The notes under the pieces: model-generated
The model's database searches: none
Seen by the model: the letters and a program-made list of their open reading frames with translations, nothing else
What the model was told of the DNA's origin: nothing
Program-made: the position numbers and the translations under genes
Origin: Isoetes taiwanensis
Lineage: Eukaryota > Streptophyta > Lycopodiopsida > Isoetales > Isoetaceae
Assembly: GCA_021234155.1 (NCBI GenBank)
Contig: JAJEKV010000016.1
Span: forward strand, 1,180,001 to 1,244,000
Reading direction: 5' to 3'
Length of the DNA stretch: 64,000 bases
Shown here: positions 58,942 through 64,000 of the stretch, one piece after another
How positions within the stretch are numbered: position 1 is the first letter of the stretch
Layout of the letters: each line of letters begins with the position of its first letter

Positions 58942-59022
58942 TGCCGAAGGCTTATCACTAGGGTTTTTCCTCGAAAACCCGAAAGGGCGGGGTTTTTTAA
59001 TCCCGGTGATAAGCTTTCGGCA
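58942..59022 (+). other. LINE-3'-UTR-like compound hairpin (second copy 59960-60041)
   Basis: Arms TGCCGAAGGCTTATCAC and GTGATAAGCTTTCGGCA pair over 17 bp with one wobble. The inside holds CTCGAAAACCC and GGGCGGGGTTTTTTAATCC. The same inner core occurs in the 3' UTR of the 18-21.8 kb LINE at 21697-21734. Confidence 0.8.
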
Positions 59023-60239
59023 GGTACATCAGCCACTCATCTATTAGCATTGTATTTGTTTTTGGGGTCCAAATGATATAATTGGATTTTCCCTTTATTT
59101 TTCGTACCATTGTAGAAATCTGCTGAGATGAATGAGAAGCCTATCTATCGGGCGCTTTGTTGGTTTCATGCGAGTCGCAGTGCAAGAATGTCGTCGATTC
59201 GCGTAGCGAATCGGCATTCTTGCTCAAGACGAGCATGCATACATTGCATGCGTCGCATGCATGCATCGCATACGTTTTGGGCCGTTCATCAGGTTGGGCG
59301 TTTGCTACTTATTGCAGAATTCTTCATCGACGTTTCATCGGCGCTTCCTCTTCTCTCAGCAGTACCTTATTCTCTTTGAATTGTTTCCAGGCAGGGGAGG
59401 GGCTTCTTCCTGCCTGGTTTGGCTAATTTGGCGTTGCTTTCCTGCTGTCCTTTTCGGCATGTAGCCTTCATCCTGTGACCTTCGTCCTCGATCCTAGTTT
59501 GTTAAGGAAGTCCTTTGGTATTCGGGCGCTTTGTTGGTTTCATGCGAGTCGCAGTGCAAGAATGTCGTCGATTCGCGTAGCGAATCGGCATTCTTGCTCA
59601 AGACGAGCATGCATGCATTGCATGCGTCGCATGCATGCATTGCATACGTTTTGGGTCGTTCATCAGGTTGGGCGTTTGATACTTATTGCAGAATTCTTCA
59701 TCGACGTTTCATCGGCGCTTCCTCTTACCCTCCCCCCCTTCTTTGTTTATTATATTTTGTACAAGTTGTGTTTGTCATGTTTTTCCACCCGGTGGGTGAT
59801 GCTTTTTTTCCACCCACTGGGTGATGCTATTCTTTGGTATGTTTCTCGTTTGTTGTTGGTGATGTGCGCAGTGCTGGGTTGGCGAGCGCCATCCGTTTTG
59901 ACTTCTCCATGCGCGGGTTTTTGGGAGCGATTCTATGCCTTACGTTTGTCTAAGCCCCTTGCCGAAGGCTTATCACTAGGGTTTTTCCTCGAAAACCCGA
60001 AAGGGTGGGGTTTTTTTAATCCCGGTGATAAGCTTTCGGCAGGTACATCAGCCACTCATCTATTAGCATTGTATTTGTTTTGGGGTCCAAATGATATAAT
60101 TGGATTTTCCCTTTATTTTTCGTGGGTAGTTCGCATGTGTGCGGCTATCCACTGTCCACCATTGTAGAAAATCTGCTGAGATGAATGAGAAGCCTATGGC
60201 GCTTTGTTGGTTTCATGCGAGTCGCAGTGCAAGAATACT

Positions 60240-60845
60240 GTTTTGTTGAAGGCCCAAGTTACATCTTCAAACTCTCCTGAGATTCCAATAGTCACATCGG
60301 ATCTGATGCCGTTACAGGTTCAATGTGGTTAGCCTCTTAAGCAGAGCCTTCTCTCCTTTTACTTATCTAGTATGGAGTAAGCAAATGGTATCACAGACTC
60401 GTGTTCCAGCAGCACCCTCTTGTGCTTATACGACTACATGAGAAATATTCATTTTGTACCCTTTTTTATTTTTTTGAAAGAAAGAAATGGTTTTATCATT
60501 AATTATAAAATCTCAAGTACATAGTAAAGAACATCCTTTCTGATACAGAGGCATGGCAAAGATAGGAGTTTATAACCGGTACAGGGCCTTATAGCACAAT
60601 AGAACTATGATCACTTGAAACATCAAAAAAATTATAAGATGTATAGGATAAGTAATTATAGAGTCCTGAATGTAAAATTCTTTCAAAATGTCCAACTGCT
60701 CGAGCAGATCATGAAGTAAATGACCAACTATTATCCCTGCTCTTGAATCCTGCCAACAGGTTAATATTCCAAAATAGTGAAGCTAGATCAAAAATTAAAC
60801 AAGAGCAGAAGTATGTTCTGGGTAAAGCAAGGAAGATGTAATGAT
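60240..60845. other. intergenic, no gene seen
   Basis: No supported gene; a short minus-strand ORF at 60709-60903 probably lies in the 3' end of the adjacent LINE. Confidence 0.45.
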
Positions 60846-60847
60846 TA

Positions 60848-61815
60848 GGAGTCTGCAAAGAAAATGGAGTTAAAATAGGCATTGAAGGCATCAGTAATTC
60901 CAAAGGAGTATTGCTTAGCAGGCCAATTATTGCTGTAGAACAGACGAAATTTGTCCTTGTCCTCCAAAAGAATTAGAAAGGATTCATACATATCAGCAAG
61001 GAGCTTATGATTGTAATACATGGTTCTGTATCTTGTCAATTGCCTCTCAGTGAGAATGAGATTATTATTCACCAGAAATGTCCACAAAGAATGGATTTGT
61101 ACTACCTCCCTACAGAAGATAGCAGCCCACAGATCTTCACTGTCTTTCTGATACCTCCTGTGCCCTGCTCTCATTAGGAAAGATTCCATTGAAGTGGCTA
61201 AATTATTCTGCAGAATCAGATCTGGGAATGCTCATCAAGTTTATTTCTTCCATCTCCACGAAGGACTCAAGATGTTCTAAGATCATCAGAAAAGAGAAAT
61301 GTTAGAATCTACTACATTCAAATTGGAAACAAATAATTCAAAGTGTCCCTTACACTCTCCATAATTCCTGTCATAGTTAGTACCATATCTTTTCTTATGA
61401 GCAGTAGCAAGATTTTCAAAGTCAAATTAAAAATGAAGCTTTATCCAAAAGATAGAAAGCCTCTTTTTCCCATACAGTACACGATTTCTAGATTTCCATA
61501 TATTCCACAAAGCAATGTAAATAATGGTATTGACAAATTTATCATCAGATTGGAGAAGGAAAAGAAGATTTTGATTATCTGCTATACCAAATTTGCTAGC
61601 AAACCAAGTCCGGAAGCCATTAAGCTTACTACAAAAGAAGATATGACTCATATTCTCATCACTGCCATATACCATAGGACAGTTTGCCATAATATTGGGA
61701 TTTTTCTTAGATAAGGAATAAAGATTGTTCAAACTGCCATTAGTAATAAGCCAAATAAAATAAGATATCTTTGGAGGACAGTAGGAGTTCCAAACGTTAT
61801 GGAAAAGGGCCTTAA
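60848..61815 (-). mobile_element. 5'-truncated LINE fragment, family B copy 2
   Basis: The minus strand reads, from about 61815: a zf-RVT-like CPMVYGSDENMSHIFFCSK (61427-61732), then IIYIALWNIWKSRNRVLYG, then after frame breaks DLWAAIFCREVVQIHSLW, LTERQLTRYRTMYYNHKLL (60848-61189). The layout equals copy 1 at 105-1667. The endonuclease and RT are missing. It is bounded on the high-coordinate side by an A12 tract at about 61816-61827. Confidence 0.75.
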
Positions 61816-61844
61816 AAAAAAAAAACTAATCATATATTTCTTAT

Positions 61845-62095
61845 AAACAAGAATGATATTAGCTAAACTAGCCCGAAATTCATTCTAAAAGTTTCTATGG
61901 TTTCGCTAAACAATACAAAATTTCACTCTCTTACTTTCTAGCATTTGGGTAAAGAGCTCCAGAGTTGGTGCAGTCCCGAAAAAAGTTAAGCTAAAATGAT
62001 TATTTTTTCCCAATTTTTTCCATTTACTTTAGCCATTTTTTTTTTCAAAAAATGTGCTAAAAAATTGCCGAATAGCTAAGTTTAGCCCTTAAATT
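61845..62095. repeat. dispersed non-coding repeat, copy 2
   Basis: Diverged relative of 56930-57235 with the same order of short matching words and the same orientation. Confidence 0.55.
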
Positions 62096-62099
62096 ATTC

Positions 62100-63765
62100 C
62101 ATGTGTACTATCAAGTAGAACAAAGAAGGAATAAATTGTGTCTGAAAAGAAAAGAGATAAAGAAAGCGACCTTTATCCAAACTTCAGTTCCAGAAGGAAG
62201 CCCTGGCAATTTCCATTTATGTATTGGTGTCGGAAGCTGCAAATCATTCAAAATTATCAGGTTAAGCCTGAACAAAAGAAACAAAACAAACAAAACAAGA
62301 ATATAGATTTCAAAATGTTGTCCAAAGATAGAACTTCTTTATTGTTGGTTCAGGAGGCCAAGAGATTTTAGCCAATATAGAAAGACAACAAAATTCAATG
62401 AACCCCTAATTGACAAATTAGGATGCCTGATCGCTTAGCGTCCAAAGCAGCGTTGGTACTTCAGAAGAATTACTAGCATTGCTTTCAGATTCCAGTAATA
62501 TTCAATAAAGATGCACCAGAATGCATATAGTTGCAAGGTCAACAACTAAGTTTTGCTCTCGAGTTGTTGACTAAGTTTGCACCCAACGAGTATCAAATAC
62601 TTTCTTGTATAATAACAATCAGCCAGATGAATTGAAATATAGAAATTTAAAATGATATGGCACAAGCAAAAGTTGCAGCATCAGCAACTTCAGAGACACA
62701 TTTTCTGATGCAATCACTGTTGAAGCATCAGGAGCCAGAAACATGATAATTCAAGATCGTAGTAAGCAACACGCTACACACCATACAATTCCTTACCATC
62801 ATCATAATAGCACACACATTATTTGTGTTGTCATCATTTTCCCTGCTTTGAGGAACTGCTCCACTACCATGACAGTCTAACAATCCAAATGTTTCCGGAA
62901 ACTTCTTCAACTACTGACCTAAGCTCCAAAAATGAGAGTCAAGCATCTAGAACTCATCACTGCTCGTCAACATAATTGCATGCAGCTTTGACTGAACAGT
63001 AGCTATTATTGGCTCCTCAAACTTCATAGGGTTTTCCCCTTAGAGAACAAGGAAAACAATGGCAAAACAAGTAACGCATCACCATGTTTTGCAAACCCTC
63101 AGACTAAATGAGAAAAATGCATCAAAATGCAATCACCTTTCGCATTGATTTGTGCTTCTGGGATTGAAGGAGTAACCTTATCTTCTCAAAAAGCCCTGGA
63201 TATGGCACTAGCAGAGAGCAAATCTGGCTATGGTGCTACCCTGAAAAGAGCCAGAGATATGTACCTGTACTTCTGCTTATGCTTCCGTTGCCATGGATCA
63301 ACCGCAAGAAAAGGAAGGAGCTCATTCATGCCACTGTCATCGCCGAAGGAGACTTGCATAGCTTTTCAAAGAAGACCCAAACAATCCCTACCGTTAGACA
63401 CATCCCAAACAAATCTTCGCCGTCTAAGTGTCACTAGGTGTCACAAAAAATCTAAGCAATCGCAATGGCTTATATAGAATATTCTATGGCATATTATAAT
63501 CAGAACAAATTGAGGCCTTCTATACGTCACTCCATCCTCCAACAACAGGGTTGGCCCCTACGGGCAACCCAAAAAAAATAAAACCAATCTAGGTACTTTT
63601 AAACAAACATCTGGATGGGCAAGCTCATACATGGATAGCTGCAAAAGCACGCAGACTTCGTATACACAATCAAAGTAGAAGGTCAAGAAGCATAACAGCC
63701 AAGCCAAATTCACTTCTAAATATATTCTTGTTCTTTGCAAAGCCTTACATCATTTGCATCCAATA
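62100..63765. other. mostly uncharacterised; two exon-like minus-strand pieces
   Basis: At about 62790-62915 the minus strand reads KKFPETFGLLDCHGSGAVPQ and ends at a GTAAGG donor. At about 63255-63350 it reads MQVSFGDDSGMNELLPFLAV, DPWQRKHKQKYR and ends at a GTACAT donor. Either could be an exon of one unidentified gene, but I cannot link them or name a family. Confidence 0.3.
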
Positions 63766-63771
63766 AATAAG

Positions 63772-63960
63772 CTATTTTATCAAACAAAAACGAGATATTG
63801 CCTTTTCAAGCACTTGCAAAGCCAAAGCACCCAATCTAAATGGTAGATCCAAGTTGTCAGCTATTTGCCGCAAAGGCATGAAGTTGATATCCTTCAGTTC
63901 TGTACAACTAATCGCTTCGTGTCCATGCTTAACAAGCATGATAGGGCAGCTGGGCGGACA
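63772..63960 (-). CDS. C-terminal exon of an unidentified gene, running toward the window edge
   Basis: The minus-strand frame after a CCGCCCAG acceptor reads SCPIMLVKHGHEAISCTE, LKDINFMPLRQIADNLDL, PFRLGALALQVLEKAISR, FCLIK-stop, with the stop at 63772-63774. The balanced composition and the acceptor suggest a real exon. I do not recognise the family. The remaining exons would lie beyond 64000. Confidence 0.4.
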   Translation of the reverse strand, partial: CPPSCPIMLVKHGHEAISCTELKDINFMPLRQIADNLDLPFRLGALALQVLEKAISRFCLIK

Positions 63961-64000
63961 TAGGAACGCAGATCAACCTCAATATATGTAAAAGGTAGAT

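Larger units (their letters stand above)
58142..60236 (+). repeat. higher-order tandem array, AB-AC-AB-AC organisation
   Basis: A shared ~190-bp segment A begins at 58142, 58516, 59187 and 59561. It is followed alternately by a ~185-bp segment B (374-bp AB unit) and a ~480-bp segment C (671-673-bp AC unit), giving a ~1045-bp higher-order period repeated twice. B and C both end in CTTTGTTGGTTTCATGCGAG and TCGCAGTGCAAG. ORFs in three frames across the array are by-products of the repeat. Confidence 0.9.

Overview
This window reads as nuclear DNA of a land plant with a large, transposon-rich genome. A fern or other seed-free vascular plant is the best guess; this is inferred from the protein content, not proven. 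The evidence is spliced plant-type genes (Enhancer-of-polycomb-like, Elongator ELP4, fructosamine kinase, D-cysteine desulfhydrase, receptor-like kinases, a root-cap-type secreted peptide), two families of plant LINEs, a Ty3/gypsy-like LTR element, a tRNA-type SINE, several foldback/MITE elements, and a DUF7869-like protein of a type I associate with ferns and mosses. There are no bacterial operons, CRISPR arrays or rRNA genes.

Layout. 0-1.7 kb: LINE 3' fragment (minus). 1.7-4.2 kb: LTR-retrotransposon 3' end and LTR (plus). 5.37-5.68 kb: a foldback MITE carrying six 20-bp palindromes. 6.5-7.6 kb: decayed coding-like DNA. 8.7-14.6 kb: the one clearly intact large gene, a four-exon Enhancer-of-polycomb-like (EPL) gene with a G-box-bearing upstream region. 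16.1-17.3 kb: exon-like pieces of an unidentified minus-strand gene. 18.3-21.8 kb: GC-rich, frameshifted LINE with endonuclease and reverse transcriptase remnants. 23.3-24.0 kb: receptor-like cytoplasmic kinase relic. 25.7-27.0 kb: spliced coiled-coil pseudogene. 27.2-27.65 kb: long-TIR MITE. 28.4-29.0 kb: a Cys-rich secreted exon and a kinase N-lobe fragment. 33.7-35.2 kb: a second LTR copy in inverse orientation with a nested SINE. 36.6-41.2 kb: a decayed minus-strand gene of unknown family that ends in an FCP1/HAD-like domain and contains foldback DNA. 42.6-43.4 kb: two tandem ~200-bp foldbacks and a 135-bp tandem repeat. 44.7-47.3 kb: DUF7869-like transposase-type gene with frame lesions. 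48.5-51.8 kb: ELP4 remnant followed head-to-tail by an 11-exon fructosamine-kinase gene. 53.5-54.1 kb: degenerate minisatellite. 54.3-54.8 kb: LINE reverse-transcriptase fragment (minus). 55.2-56.7 kb: D-cysteine desulfhydrase pseudogene (minus). 57.3-60.2 kb: LINE ORF1 followed by a higher-order tandem repeat with strong hairpins. 60.8-61.8 kb: second LINE 3' fragment. 63.8 kb to the edge: a C-terminal exon running out of the window.

The genes do not form a pathway. EPL (predicted NuA4-type chromatin function) is the only gene with a clean reading frame. ELP4, fructosamine kinase, desulfhydrase, the kinases and the coiled-coil gene each carry one or a few small indels or stops. That fits pseudogene decay, but in the ELP4 and fructosamine-kinase cases also an assembly or sequencing indel. 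The most notable details are a likely U12-type AT-AC intron in ELP4, several independent foldback families built from short palindromes, a hairpin shared by a LINE 3' end and a tandem array, and the FCP1-tailed gene.
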